The notes under the pieces: generated by a model | Told to the model about the DNA's origin: nothing | The model's database searches: none | Seen by the model: only the letters and a program-made list of their open reading frames with translations | NCBI RefSeq assembly: GCF_026168105.1 | Contig: NZ_LBMW01000006.1 | Coordinates: 124,001 to 188,000, forward strand | Length of the DNA: 64,000 nt | Reading direction: 5' to 3' | Origin: Streptomyces hygroscopicus | Lineage (GTDB): Bacteria; Actinomycetota; Actinomycetes; Streptomycetales; Streptomycetaceae | Position numbers and translations under genes: made by a program | Shown here: piece by piece, positions 1-8,724 of the stretch | Numbering within the stretch: position 1 is the stretch's first letter | Layout of the letters: each line of letters starts with the position of its first letter

Positions 1-372
1 CTTGCGGTCCTGCTCGAGGTTGACCCGGTCGCGGTCGTCCTGGCGGTTCTGTGCCAGCAGGATCAGCGGGGCCGCGTAGGAGGCCTGCAGAGACAGCATC
101 AGGGTCAGGAAGATGAAGGGGTACGGGTCGAATCGCAGGTAGAGCGGGGCGGCGATGTTCCAGAGCAGCCACAGCACGATGACGACCGTCATCCAGACGA
201 TGAACCGGCCGGTGCCGAGGAAGCGCGCGATCCGTTCGGACATGCGCCCGAAGGCCTCCGGGTCCCACTCGGGCAGGACGCGGGTGCGCCGCGGCAGCGG
301 CTGGTCGAGCCGGATGCGGGGGCGGGTGGCGGCGGTCGCGCCGGAGGGGTACTTCTCGCGCTCAGGCGCCAT
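1..372 (-). CDS. DUF1003 membrane protein (3' part cut by window edge)
   Basis: The visible N-terminal 124 residues start at an ATG (372) that overlaps the stop of the upstream MgtE-like gene (362-364), so the two are translationally coupled. After a basic, proline-rich segment (residues 1-45) there is a hydrophobic helix (about 55-75), then a second membrane segment with the PFIFLTLMLSLQASYAAPLIL pattern and NRQDDRDR, which I recognise as DUF1003. The family is membrane-bound and often sits beside Mg/cation transport genes; its biochemical role is unknown. The C-terminus lies outside the window. Confidence 0.85.
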   Translation of the reverse strand, partial: MAPEREKYPSGATAATRPRIRLDQPLPRRTRVLPEWDPEAFGRMSERIARFLGTGRFIVWMTVVIVLWLLWNIAAPLYLRFDPYPFIFLTLMLSLQASYAAPLILLAQNRQDDRDRVNLEQDRK

Positions 373-1639
373 CGGCGGCCCCCTCGTCCTCCAGATGGAA
401 CTCCGTCTCGCGCCAGTCGTCCGGCAGCATGTGGTCGAGTACGTCGTCCACGGTCACCGCGCCGAGCAGTGAGCCGGACTCGTCGACAACGGGAGCGGCG
501 ACCATGTCGTAGGCCGCGAAGAACCCGGCCACCACGGGCAGCGGGGCGTCCGGGGCCAGCGGCTGCAGATCGTCGTCGAGGATCGAGCTGACGAGCGTGT
601 ACGGCGGGTCGCGCAGCAGCCGCTGGAAGTGCACGGTACCCAGGTACTTGCCGGTCGGCGTCTCGTCCGGCGGCCTGCAGACGTACACCTGGGCGGCGAG
701 CGCGGGGGACAGGTCGGCGTTGCGTACCCGCGCGAGCGCGTCGGCGACGGTGGCGTCGGGCCGCAGCACGATCGGCTCGGTGGTCATCAGGCCGCCCGCT
801 GTCTTCTCCTCGTATGCCATCAGACGGCGCATGTCGGCCGCGTCGGAGGGCTGCATCAGGCTCAGCAGCCGTTCCTTCTCGTCCTCCGGCAGCTCGGCGA
901 GCAGGTCGGCGGCGTCATCGGGGTCCATCGCCTCCAGGACGTCCGCGGCGCGCTCCTCCTGGAGCTTGCCGAGGATCTCGATCTGGTCGTCCTCGGGCAG
1001 TTCCTCGAGTACATCGGCGAGCCGGTCGTCGTCGAGGGCGGCGGCGACCTCCGCGCGGCGCTTGGCGGAAAGGTGGTGCAGGACGTTGGCGAGGTCGGCG
1101 GGCCGGAGCTGTTCGAAGGTGGCCAGCAGGCTCTCGGCGCCCTGTCCGTGCTCCTCCAGGGAGAACCCGGTGACGGCGGACCACTCGACCAGCATCGTCT
1201 CGCCCTTGCGCCGAAAGGCCCCGCCCTTCCCCTTGCGTACGAGGATCCGGTCGACCTCCCAGTCCCGGCGGGCGGGCAGCTGCTGCACGGAGAGGTCCCG
1301 GACGGTGACCTCCTCGTCGGTCTCGACGAGCTTGACGCGCCGGTCGAGGAGTTCCCCGAAGACGAGCCGCTCGGTGGGCCGCTGTTCGAAGCGGCGGACG
1401 TTCAGCACGCCTGTGGTGATGACCTGGCCGGACTCGATGCCGGTCACCCGGGTCATGGGCAGGAAGATACGGCGGCGGGTGACGAGCTCGACGACCAGGC
1501 CGAGCAGTCGCGGGGGCCGACGCCCCACGCGCAGCATGACGACCAGGTCGCGCACGCGTCCCACCTGGTCGCCGTTGGGGTCGAAGACGGCGACGCCGGA
1601 CAGGTGCGAGACGAAGATGCGAGGGGCGCTTGCCGCCAT
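362..1639 (-). CDS. MgtE N-terminal/CBS-domain protein lacking the channel domain
   Basis: The 425-aa soluble protein has a PRC-barrel-like N-terminus (residues 5-90), an MgtE N superhelical domain rich in LPEDD/LPEDE repeats (about 165-265) and a CBS pair (about 285-415). Full MgtE channels continue into five membrane helices; here the protein stops after the CBS pair, so it is a sensor or regulator rather than a transporter. The start is the ATG at 1639, preceded by AGGAGG; the frame stays open upstream but that part overlaps the divergent lipoprotein gene. It is coupled to the DUF1003 gene by a 3-bp overlap. Function in Mg sensing is inferred from domains only. Confidence 0.88.
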   Translation of the reverse strand: MAASAPRIFVSHLSGVAVFDPNGDQVGRVRDLVVMLRVGRRPPRLLGLVVELVTRRRIFLPMTRVTGIESGQVITTGVLNVRRFEQRPTERLVFGELLDRRVKLVETDEEVTVRDLSVQQLPARRDWEVDRILVRKGKGGAFRRKGETMLVEWSAVTGFSLEEHGQGAESLLATFEQLRPADLANVLHHLSAKRRAEVAAALDDDRLADVLEELPEDDQIEILGKLQEERAADVLEAMDPDDAADLLAELPEDEKERLLSLMQPSDAADMRRLMAYEEKTAGGLMTTEPIVLRPDATVADALARVRNADLSPALAAQVYVCRPPDETPTGKYLGTVHFQRLLRDPPYTLVSSILDDDLQPLAPDAPLPVVAGFFAAYDMVAAPVVDESGSLLGAVTVDDVLDHMLPDDWRETEFHLEDEGAADGA

Positions 1640-1813
1640 GCGCGCGCCTCCTGTTCCTACCGTTTTGTCCGCTCGCGTGGGCTTCAGGCTAGCCCGTCCT
1701 GGTGCGGTACGCCCTGGCGAGAAGCGCGGACGGACTGACTCCGGAAGGCCTCGTGTGCACCGGTACGCTGCCGTACGCCGATGAGGACACTCGCATGAGA
1801 GGCAGCCCCACTC

Positions 1814-2569
1814 GTGACTGCAATTCCCCAGGGCCGTACCCGCAGGGCCGCAGTGGTGAGCGCGATGTGCGCGCTGGTCGTGACGGGCGCGGGGCTGACG
1901 GGGTGCAGCAGCGGCGACCCGGACGCCGGGACGAACGGCTTGGCGAAGCTGCCGGCCGACAAGATCCAGAGCCGGACCCGTGAGGCGGCCAAGGCGGCGT
2001 CGGCGGTACATCTGTCCGGGACCGTCGTCAGCAACGGCGGCACGTACACCCTGGACATGCGGCTGAAGGGCGAGGGGGGCACCGGATCGGTGACCTCGAA
2101 GAACGGCACGTTCCGGCTGCTGCGGGTGGGGGAGCACCTGTTCCTGAAGGCCGACGCGGCGTTCTGGAACCAGCAGGACGGCAAGGCGAGCGGCGGGGGC
2201 TCGGCGGCCGCGGCGAGCAAGCTCGACGGGATGTATGTGAAGGTGCCGACGGGAGATCCGGCCTACAAGCGCTTCAGCGGCTTCACCGACAAGGATCTGC
2301 TGCTGGACGGTCTCCTGACGCTGCACGGCACGCTGGCGACGGACGGCCGAAACGAGCAGAACGGGGTCCGCACGGTCCGCATCACCGGCGACAAGGGCGC
2401 AGGCGGCATGCTGGACGTCTCCCTCGAGGGCGTCCCGTATCCGCTGCGTCTGGTCCGCGCCGGCAACGCGGGGACGCTCAGCCTGTCGGACTGGGGAAAG
2501 GACTTCACCCTGGCGGAGCCGTCGAAACAGGAGACGGTGGACTACGGCAAGCAGCTGCCGACCTCCTGA
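1814..2569 (+). CDS. LppX/LprG-like lipoprotein
   Basis: The 251-aa exported protein has an Arg-rich N-terminus, a hydrophobic stretch and a lipobox ending LTGC (about residue 31), followed by a Ser/Gly linker; it should be lipid-anchored outside the membrane. The remainder is beta-rich with alternating hydrophobic strands (VHLSGTVV, YTLDMRLKG, HLFLKADAAFW) as in the LppX/LprAFG fold, which binds lipids in mycobacteria. The GTG start at 1814 follows GAGAGGC. It is divergent from the MgtE-like gene across a 174-bp promoter region. Lipid binding is an inference from the fold-like pattern. Confidence 0.8.
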   Translation: MTAIPQGRTRRAAVVSAMCALVVTGAGLTGCSSGDPDAGTNGLAKLPADKIQSRTREAAKAASAVHLSGTVVSNGGTYTLDMRLKGEGGTGSVTSKNGTFRLLRVGEHLFLKADAAFWNQQDGKASGGGSAAAASKLDGMYVKVPTGDPAYKRFSGFTDKDLLLDGLLTLHGTLATDGRNEQNGVRTVRITGDKGAGGMLDVSLEGVPYPLRLVRAGNAGTLSLSDWGKDFTLAEPSKQETVDYGKQLPTS

Positions 2570-2714
2570 GGCGCGGGATCGGCCGGGGCGGCCCTTTGGC
2601 GGAGCCGGAAAAACTTGCGGAGTCGGACAACCTTTCGGCCGCAGCGGCGCCCAGTGACGCCGACGGCGCCCGGCGGTGCCGGACCGGCCGCACGCTCTGC
2701 CGGACCGCCGCAGG

Positions 2715-3245
2715 CTATCGGCGCTTGCGCCGCAGCAGCCGTGGCAGGGCCGCCGGGATCGGGTGACGCGTCGTGGCCGGGGTCGGTACCGGCGGGGCCG
2801 CGAGCGAGCCGTCCGGCAGCGGCACCGTCGTACCCCGCGGCTCCAGGCGCAGCACCCGGCACTCCCGGCGCCACCGCTCCGGCATCTCCTCGCCGTCGGG
2901 AGCGTTGAGCCGCTTGCCCTTCAGCTCGGCGACCGCGCCCTCCCACTCGGGCGACCCCGGCGGCAGTTCCGCCACCGTGGCGGGCCAGGTGACGATCCGG
3001 CCGCCTTTGTCCTTGCTGCGGACCGTGACGACCGCATCCCCGCCGTCGACCAGCCCGGGCAGCGGCTGTTCTCCGGGGCCGTCGCCCACCACGCAGGCGG
3101 CGCCCTCGTGCCACACATGCCACAGCGCCTGCGCGGGCACACCCTGGGCACCCGCGTCGGGGGACGGCCCGCCCTGGACCCAGATCAGCCCGGACTTCTT
3201 CGTGGCCTCCTCGACGAGGGCCCGGTCGAGCAGCTCGCTTGTCAT
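2715..3245 (-). CDS. Conserved protein, possible FMN-binding split-barrel fold
   Basis: The 176-aa cytoplasmic protein starts MTSELLDRAL. The pattern of WV...ALWHVWHEGAACVV, then AVVTVRSKDKGGRIVTWPATVAEL and a PEWEGAVAELKGKRLN helix, resembles pyridoxamine-phosphate-oxidase-like split barrels, but I see no decisive cofactor motif. The C-terminal 25 residues are a Pro/Arg-rich basic tail. It converges on the lipoprotein gene and lies directly downstream of corA on the same strand (20-bp gap), so the two may be co-transcribed. Family assignment is tentative; being a real gene is likely from its coding pattern. Confidence 0.7.
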   Translation of the reverse strand: MTSELLDRALVEEATKKSGLIWVQGGPSPDAGAQGVPAQALWHVWHEGAACVVGDGPGEQPLPGLVDGGDAVVTVRSKDKGGRIVTWPATVAELPPGSPEWEGAVAELKGKRLNAPDGEEMPERWRRECRVLRLEPRGTTVPLPDGSLAAPPVPTPATTRHPIPAALPRLLRRKRR

Positions 3246-3264
3246 GCGCCCAGCCTAGGTCCTG

Positions 3265-4377
3265 TCACAGCCACCCGTTGCGCTTGAGCATGCGGTGGAT
3301 GCCCACGCAGATGCCCACCGTGATGCCCATGATCACCGGGTAGCCGTACTTCCAGTGCAGCTCGGGCATGTACGAGAAGTTCATGCCGTAGACCCCGCAC
3401 ACCATCGTCGGCACGGCGATGATCGCGGCCCATGCCGTGATCTTGCGCATGTCCTCGTTCTGCGCGACGGACGCCTGCGCCAGGTTGGCCTGGAGGATCG
3501 AGTTCAGCAGCTCGTCGAAGCCCATCACCTGCTCGTGCACCCGTGCGAGGTGGTCGGCGACATCACGGAAGTACTTCTGGATGTGCGGGTCGATCAGCCG
3601 CATCGGCCGCTCGCTCAGCAGCTGCATCGGCCGCAGCAGCGGTGCCACCGCCCGCTTGAACTCCAGCACTTCCCGCTTGAGCTGGTAGATGCGGCCCGCG
3701 TCCGTGCCCCGGGGCGTCCCCTTGCGGCCCGGCGAGAACACTTCGGTCTCCACCTCGTCGATGTCGTCCTGGACGGCGTCCGCCACTGCGATGTACCCGT
3801 CGACGACGTGGTCGGCGATCGCGTGCAGCACGGCCGACGGACCCTTGGCGAGCAGCTCGGGGTCGTCCTGCAGCCTGTGGCGCAGCGCCCGGAGCGAACC
3901 CTGCCCGCCGTGCCGGACGGTGATGAAGAAGTCCCGCCCGGTGAAGCACATGACCTCCCCGGTCTGGACGACCTCGCTGTTGGCGGTGAGCTCGTCGTGC
4001 TCGACATAGTGGATGGTCTTGAAGACGGTGAAGAGGGAGTCGTCGTAGCGCTCCAGCTTGGGGCGCTGGTGGGCCTGGACCGCGTCCTCGACGGCCAGCG
4101 GGTGCAGCCCGAACTCCCCGGCGATTCCGGCGAATTCGGCCTCGGTCGGCTCGTGCAGCCCGATCCACACGAAGCCGCCGTCGCGCCGCACCAGCCGCAT
4201 CGCCTCGTGCGGGGACAGCGGGCTGCGGGTCTCGACGCGGGAGCCGTCGCGGTAGACGGCGCAGTCGACGACGGCGGACGGCGTCGCCGGGTCGCGCGTG
4301 GCGTCGTACGCGCCGCCGTCCCGCAGCGAGGGACGGGACGGGCGGACCACGGCGCGCAGGTCGCGGATCATCGACAT
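3265..4377 (-). CDS. corA: CorA family divalent cation transporter
   Basis: The 370-aa protein has a long soluble alpha/beta N-domain, a helical stalk and two C-terminal membrane helices. The signature YGMNF (GMN at 331-333) closes the first helix and forms the selectivity filter for Mg2+/Co2+ in this family; an acidic-aromatic loop (MPELHWKYGYP) follows. The ATG at 4377 is preceded by AAGGAG; an in-frame extension upstream to 4509 has no comparable signal. With the MgtE-N and DUF1003 genes nearby it forms a magnesium-homeostasis neighbourhood. Confidence 0.95.
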   Translation of the reverse strand: MSMIRDLRAVVRPSRPSLRDGGAYDATRDPATPSAVVDCAVYRDGSRVETRSPLSPHEAMRLVRRDGGFVWIGLHEPTEAEFAGIAGEFGLHPLAVEDAVQAHQRPKLERYDDSLFTVFKTIHYVEHDELTANSEVVQTGEVMCFTGRDFFITVRHGGQGSLRALRHRLQDDPELLAKGPSAVLHAIADHVVDGYIAVADAVQDDIDEVETEVFSPGRKGTPRGTDAGRIYQLKREVLEFKRAVAPLLRPMQLLSERPMRLIDPHIQKYFRDVADHLARVHEQVMGFDELLNSILQANLAQASVAQNEDMRKITAWAAIIAVPTMVCGVYGMNFSYMPELHWKYGYPVIMGITVGICVGIHRMLKRNGWL

Positions 4378-4846
4378 GGCAGGCTCCTTCGCAGCGAGCA
4401 ACGAAGGCGCCGACGAGGTCGGAACTGCCCGGAATGGGGACGTCCTGACGAGTCTTCCCGCCCTTCGGGGGAGGAAGGATGTTTGGCACGTCCACAAAGC
4501 GGGGAGCACCGCACCGTCGCGGTGGCGGACTTCGCTGCTGATTCAGATCAGGCAGATCAGGCAAAGCGAAACGAAGTGCTCTTCCGTGATGCGCGAATGC
4601 GGGAGGTGGCAGCCAGTGGGGAGCAGCTGCATCAGAAGCCGGAAGAGCGGGTGGTACTGCACGGTCGACTTCGGTCCATAGCAGCCCCACCTCCTCCGGC
4701 CGGCCCCCGTGGGGGAGTAGTCCTCGGTGTCGGGACCCGATCGCGACGCTTCGGCGTGCTGCCCCGAACCACCGGGCAAGACTATCAGCAGACCGAAGTG
4801 TCAAGGCGCTGCTTTGCCGGGGGCTGACGAGTTCTATGCTCGCCGC
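4378..4846. other. Divergent intergenic region, corA / Sufu gene
   Basis: This 469-bp stretch holds the promoters of corA (minus) and the Sufu-domain gene (plus). It is less GC-rich than its flanks and has a short run of GATCAGGCA-type direct repeats at about 4546-4563. I see no convincing coding frame and no recognisable Mg riboswitch. Confidence 0.6.
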
Positions 4847-5431
4847 ATGGCTGATGTTCTTCCTCTGGTGGAGGCCCGGTTGCGCACCGCGCTGGGCGAA
4901 CCGGACGCGCGCGCCGCGGTCACCTTCCTGGGCACGGACCGCATCGAGGTGCTGCGCTTCCAGGAGGGGGATCTCGTCCGCTACGCCACGCTCGGCATGT
5001 CCGCCCTGCCGATGACGGACCCCACGGCGACGCTCGCCGACCCCGTCAAGGGGCCCCGCGCCGAGTTGGTCCTCTCCGTCCGCGGCGGCCTCGCCGACAC
5101 CGACAAGGTGCTCCGCGCGCTCGCCGTCCTCGCCTCGTCCCCGCAGGTCGAGGGCGTGGTCGTGACCCCGGGAGCCTCGCTGGACGTGGGCGAACCCCTG
5201 TGGCCCGGTGCCCCGTTCACCTCGGTCCTGGTCGCTGAACCGGGCGGTCTGGTCGAGGACCTGGAACTGGACGAGCCCCTCGACCCGGTACGGTTCCTGC
5301 CGCTGCTGCCGATGACCCCGAACGAGGCCGCCTGGAAGCGGGTGCACGGTGCCCAGGCCCTCCAGGAGCGCTGGCTGACGAACGGGACGGACCTGCGGGA
5401 TCCGACCCGCACATCCGTCCCGCTGGAGTGA
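4847..5431 (+). CDS. Suppressor-of-fused (Sufu) domain protein
   Basis: The 194-aa soluble protein MADVLPLVEARLRTAL... shows strands ending VLRFQEGDLVRYATLGMS, the acidic turn LVLSVRGG, and the late motif FLPLLPMTPNEAAWKRVHGAQAL, all typical of bacterial Sufu-domain proteins, which are often toxin-immunity or inhibitor-like folds. No toxin gene is adjacent, so an immunity role is not supported here. The ATG at 4847 begins the conserved region. It converges with the MFS gene, leaving only 30 bp between stop codons. Confidence 0.85.
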   Translation: MADVLPLVEARLRTALGEPDARAAVTFLGTDRIEVLRFQEGDLVRYATLGMSALPMTDPTATLADPVKGPRAELVLSVRGGLADTDKVLRALAVLASSPQVEGVVVTPGASLDVGEPLWPGAPFTSVLVAEPGGLVEDLELDEPLDPVRFLPLLPMTPNEAAWKRVHGAQALQERWLTNGTDLRDPTRTSVPLE

Positions 5432-5461
5432 CCGATCTCCCCAACGCGTGGGTGAAGTCCC

Positions 5462-6766
5462 TCAGTTGGCGGAGATCGTGACGCCGTCCTCGGTCGCGTG
5501 CCGCGGCTGCAGTTCGCCGGCCGTGGGGGTCCCACCTGCTCGAGCGGAGTCGAGGGCTTGGGGGAGCGTGAGCGCCTTGCGCCGTACGGCGACCACGACC
5601 GCGCCGACCACCGCCGTGGCCGCGCCGACCACGAACGGCATGCGGATGTCGCTCCACTCCTCGATCTTGGGCGCGAGGTAGGGCGCGGCCGCGGCGGCGA
5701 ACCAGCGCACGAAGTTGTAGCCCGCGCTGGCCACCGGGCGGGGCGCGTCCGAGACACCCAGGGCCAGCTCCGTGTAGACCGTGTTGTTCACGCCGATGAA
5801 CGCACCGGACAGGATCGTGCAGACGACGGCGGTGGTGTGGTCGCCGTAGCCGAGCACGAGTACGTCGGCCGCGAGCAGGACCAGCGAGCCGCCGAGGACC
5901 TTCAGGGAGCCGAACCGCTCCTGCATGCGCGGTGCCACGACCACGGAGAAGACGGCGAGCAGCACACCCCAGGCGAAGAACACCGCACCCGACTTGTACG
6001 GAGTCATGTTCAGCACGAACGGCGTGAAGGCCAGCACGGTGAAGAACGTGTAGTTGTAGAAGAACGCGGAGACCGCCGCGGACGCCAGTCCGCCGTGGCC
6101 GAGCGCCCTGATCGGGTCCAGGAGCGAGGTCTTCCGTGCGGGCTTGGGCTGCTCCTTCAGGAACGCCGTGATGCACAGGAAGCCGACGGCCATCAGGAAC
6201 GCGGTGCCGAAGAACGGGTAGCGCCAGCTGGCGTCACCGAGCAGGGCGCCCAGCAGCGGGCCGCAGGCCATGCCGAGGCCCAGGGCGGACTCGTACAGCA
6301 GGATCGCCGCGGCGCTGCCGCCGGCCGCCGCGCCGACGATGACGGCGAGGGCCGTGGAGACGAAGAGCGCGTTGCCCAGCCCCCAGCCGGCCCGGAAGCC
6401 GACCAGCTGGGCGACCGAGTCCGAGGTGCCCGCGAGGCCCGCGAAGACCACCACGAGGGCGAGGCCGAGAAGCAGTGTCGCGCGACCGCCGATACGGCTC
6501 GAGACGAAGCCGGTGACCAGCATCGCGACGGCGGTGATCAGGAAGTACGAGGTGAAGAGCAGGGAGACCTGGCTGGGCGTCGCCCGAAGTCCCTTGGCGA
6601 TGGACGGCAGGATCGGGTCGACGAGCCCGATGCCCATGAACGCGACGACGGATGCCCCGGCGGTGGCCCACACGGCCCTCGGCTGGCGCAGGATGCCACC
6701 GGCACCCGCGCCGAACGGATCCGTCCCGGCCGCTGCTGTGGCGGGTCCTCCTGTACTGCTGCTCAT
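5462..6766 (-). CDS. MFS drug-efflux-type transporter
   Basis: The 434-aa polytopic membrane protein has about 12 hydrophobic helices. The first segment ends GLVDPILPSIAKGL, followed by the loop 2-3 region VTGFVSSRIGGRATLLLGL (the RxGRR-like motif A), as in proton-driven multidrug exporters. The central basic loop (PKPARKTSLLD) separates the two six-helix bundles. The N-terminus and C-terminus are cytoplasmic and disordered. The start ATG at 6766 lies about 50 bp from a perfect inverted repeat (6817-6829), so repression by a MarR-like protein is plausible, although no such regulator is adjacent. Substrate unknown. Confidence 0.9.
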   Translation of the reverse strand: MSSSTGGPATAAAGTDPFGAGAGGILRQPRAVWATAGASVVAFMGIGLVDPILPSIAKGLRATPSQVSLLFTSYFLITAVAMLVTGFVSSRIGGRATLLLGLALVVVFAGLAGTSDSVAQLVGFRAGWGLGNALFVSTALAVIVGAAAGGSAAAILLYESALGLGMACGPLLGALLGDASWRYPFFGTAFLMAVGFLCITAFLKEQPKPARKTSLLDPIRALGHGGLASAAVSAFFYNYTFFTVLAFTPFVLNMTPYKSGAVFFAWGVLLAVFSVVVAPRMQERFGSLKVLGGSLVLLAADVLVLGYGDHTTAVVCTILSGAFIGVNNTVYTELALGVSDAPRPVASAGYNFVRWFAAAAAPYLAPKIEEWSDIRMPFVVGAATAVVGAVVVAVRRKALTLPQALDSARAGGTPTAGELQPRHATEDGVTISAN

Positions 6767-6816
6767 GAGTGTCCTCGCTGTCCTCGAAGAGATCGTTGGC
6801 TTTTACACATATTAAG

Positions 6817-6829
6817 TTAGCTGTGCTAA
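6817..6829. promoter_or_regulatory. MarR-type palindromic operator upstream of MFS gene
   Basis: A perfect inverted repeat TTAGC-TGT-GCTAA lies in an unusually AT-rich 40-bp patch (6801-6840) 50 bp upstream of the MFS start and 110 bp upstream of the divergent DUF6758 gene. The sequence and spacing resemble operators of MarR-family repressors that control efflux genes. No MarR gene is in the window, so a regulator elsewhere is assumed. Confidence 0.55.
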
Positions 6830-6939
6830 TTAGTGCAAGTGCCATCTAGTCTTCGCCCCGTGAAGCTGACCTGAGTGGCGCACGCCGGACGGGTGATCGT
6901 CCTTGACGCGGCGCGGGACGGGGAGGACCGTGGGGCCCT

Positions 6940-7581
6940 ATGAGGGGCGAACCCAGTTGCCCGAAGTGTGGTGGCCGGGTCAGGGCTCCCGGACTCTTTG
7001 CCGACTCCTGGCAGTGCGATGTGCACGGGAACGTGCATCCGCTGCAGCCCGTGATCCCGCCCAGCGTCGAGGCCCTCAGCGTTGTGGTGCACCGTGCCCA
7101 GGTGCCGGTGTGGATGCCGTGGCCGCTGCCGGTCGGCTGGCTGTTCACGGGCGTGGCCTACGCGGGCGACGACCGCAGCGGAGGCCGTGCGACGGCCGTG
7201 GCCTGCTCGGGCCCCGGACCGCTCGGTGGTGTCGGGGAACTGATCCTCGTCGCAGAGGAGTTGGGGGTCGGCCTCGGTGCGCGCTACGCGGGAGTCGACG
7301 GCCCGGACCCCGGTCCGCATCTGAACGTCGAGAAGCCGCCCCAGGCGAAGGTGCTGGCCGTCGGCCGCCCCACTCCGCTGTGGCATCTCTCGGGCACTCC
7401 CGACGACCGCGCGGTGTTCGCGGGCGAGGCGCTCGGCATGTGGCTGTGGGCGGTCGTCTGGCCCGAGCAGTCGGGGCTGCTGATGTACGACGAGATGGTG
7501 CTGACGGATCTGCGGGACGCGGGCGCGGAGGTTGACCTGCTGCCGTGCGGGGCGCTGTCGCCGCGCCTGCTCGAGCCATGA
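6940..7581 (+). CDS. DUF6758-type protein with N-terminal zinc ribbon
   Basis: The 213-aa cytoplasmic protein begins with a probable zinc knuckle, CPKCGG (residues 7-12) and a later CDVHGNVHPLQP, followed by a conserved alpha/beta body (VWMPWPLPVGWLFTGVAYAGDD; GVGELILVAEELGVGLGARYAG). I recognise this as an actinobacterial family of unknown function (DUF6758). It precedes the PHP phosphoesterase gene on the same strand with a 118-bp gap. No catalytic motif is visible. Confidence 0.8.
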   Translation: MRGEPSCPKCGGRVRAPGLFADSWQCDVHGNVHPLQPVIPPSVEALSVVVHRAQVPVWMPWPLPVGWLFTGVAYAGDDRSGGRATAVACSGPGPLGGVGELILVAEELGVGLGARYAGVDGPDPGPHLNVEKPPQAKVLAVGRPTPLWHLSGTPDDRAVFAGEALGMWLWAVVWPEQSGLLMYDEMVLTDLRDAGAEVDLLPCGALSPRLLEP

Positions 7582-7699
7582 CGCGGCGGACGCGGTGCGA
7601 GTAGGGGGCGCACCCCTGCCTCGGGTGTGACAGGTGCCCCTGAACTCCGGCTATCCTTGAGCGTCCCCTCCCGTCCCGTCACCGCTTGGAGTCCGTGTC

Positions 7700-8566
7700 G
7701 TGCGCATCGATCTGCACACCCACTCCACCGCGTCCGACGGTACGGACACCCCGGCCGAGCTGGTGCTCGGCGCCGCTGCCGGCGGACTGGACGTCGTGGC
7801 GCTCACCGACCACGACACCACCCGCGGTCATGCGGAGGCGATCGACGCGCTGCCCGAGGGCCTGACCCTCGTCACCGGCGCCGAACTCTCCTGCCGACTG
7901 AACGGCATCAGCATGCACGTGCTGGCCTACCTCTTCGACCCCGAGGAGCCCGAACTGCTCGCCGAGCGCGAGCTGGTGCGGGACGACCGGGTGCCGCGGG
8001 CCCACGCCATGATCGCCAGGCTGCGGGGGCTGGGTGTGCCCGTCACCTGGGAGCAGGTGGCGCGCATCGCCGGCGAAGGCTCGGTCGGACGGCCGCACAT
8101 CGCCACCGCCCTGGTCGAACTCGGCGTGGTGGACAGCGTCTCGGACGCGTTCACGCCCGAGTGGCTGGCCGACGGCGGGCGCGCGTACGTCGAGAAGCAC
8201 GAGACCGATCCGTTCGAGGCGATCCGTCTGGTCAAGGCCGCGGGCGGAGTCACCGTCTTCGCGCACCCGGCCGCCGTCAAGCGCGGCCGGACCGTGCCGG
8301 AGTCCGCGATCGCGGAGCTGGCGGCCGCCGGACTCGACGGCATCGAGGTCGACCACATGGACCACGACCCGGCGGCCCGGGCGCGGCTGCGAGGTCTCGC
8401 GGACGAGCTCGGACTGCTGGTCACGGGCTCCTCCGACTACCACGGCAGCCGCAAGACGTGCGTGCTCGGGGAGTACACCACCGACCCCGAGGTGTACGGG
8501 GAGATCATCCGGCGGGCCACCGGGGCGTTCCCGGTGCCGGGGACCGGCGGACGCCGGAGCGCCTGA
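7700..8566 (+). CDS. PHP-domain phosphoesterase (YciV/RNase AM-like)
   Basis: The 288-aa protein carries the metal-binding motifs of the PHP family: DLHTHSTASDGT at the N-terminus, ALTDHDT (about residues 34-40), the GAELS motif, FAHP (about 190) and GSSDYHG near the C-terminus. Relatives hydrolyse 3',5'-nucleotide bisphosphates or 5' RNA ends. The GTG start at 7700 directly begins the conserved strand, so no upstream extension is needed. It is followed by marC in the same direction. Substrate is inferred from family. Confidence 0.9.
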   Translation: MRIDLHTHSTASDGTDTPAELVLGAAAGGLDVVALTDHDTTRGHAEAIDALPEGLTLVTGAELSCRLNGISMHVLAYLFDPEEPELLAERELVRDDRVPRAHAMIARLRGLGVPVTWEQVARIAGEGSVGRPHIATALVELGVVDSVSDAFTPEWLADGGRAYVEKHETDPFEAIRLVKAAGGVTVFAHPAAVKRGRTVPESAIAELAAAGLDGIEVDHMDHDPAARARLRGLADELGLLVTGSSDYHGSRKTCVLGEYTTDPEVYGEIIRRATGAFPVPGTGGRRSA

Positions 8567-8724
8567 CCCTGCCGTAGTTCCATCTGCCTGCATTTCCTTC
8601 TCCGGGGCATCCGGCGCTCGCCGCCGTGTCCCGCCGTCACTCGCCTCCCGGCGTGACGACCGTCCCCAGTGGCCGTGGCCCGCCCGTGGCCGCATGCCCG
8701 CCCGTATCTCTTCGCAAGGCCCCC

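Noticed and set aside
362..2326. A 654-aa version of the MgtE-like protein
   Set aside because: The upstream part is antisense to the lipoprotein gene; the ATG at 1639 has AGGAGG.
4543..4632. Leader peptide (MQLLPTGCHLPHSR...) upstream of corA
   Set aside because: No SD sequence, 165 bp away from corA, and no attenuator hairpin in between.
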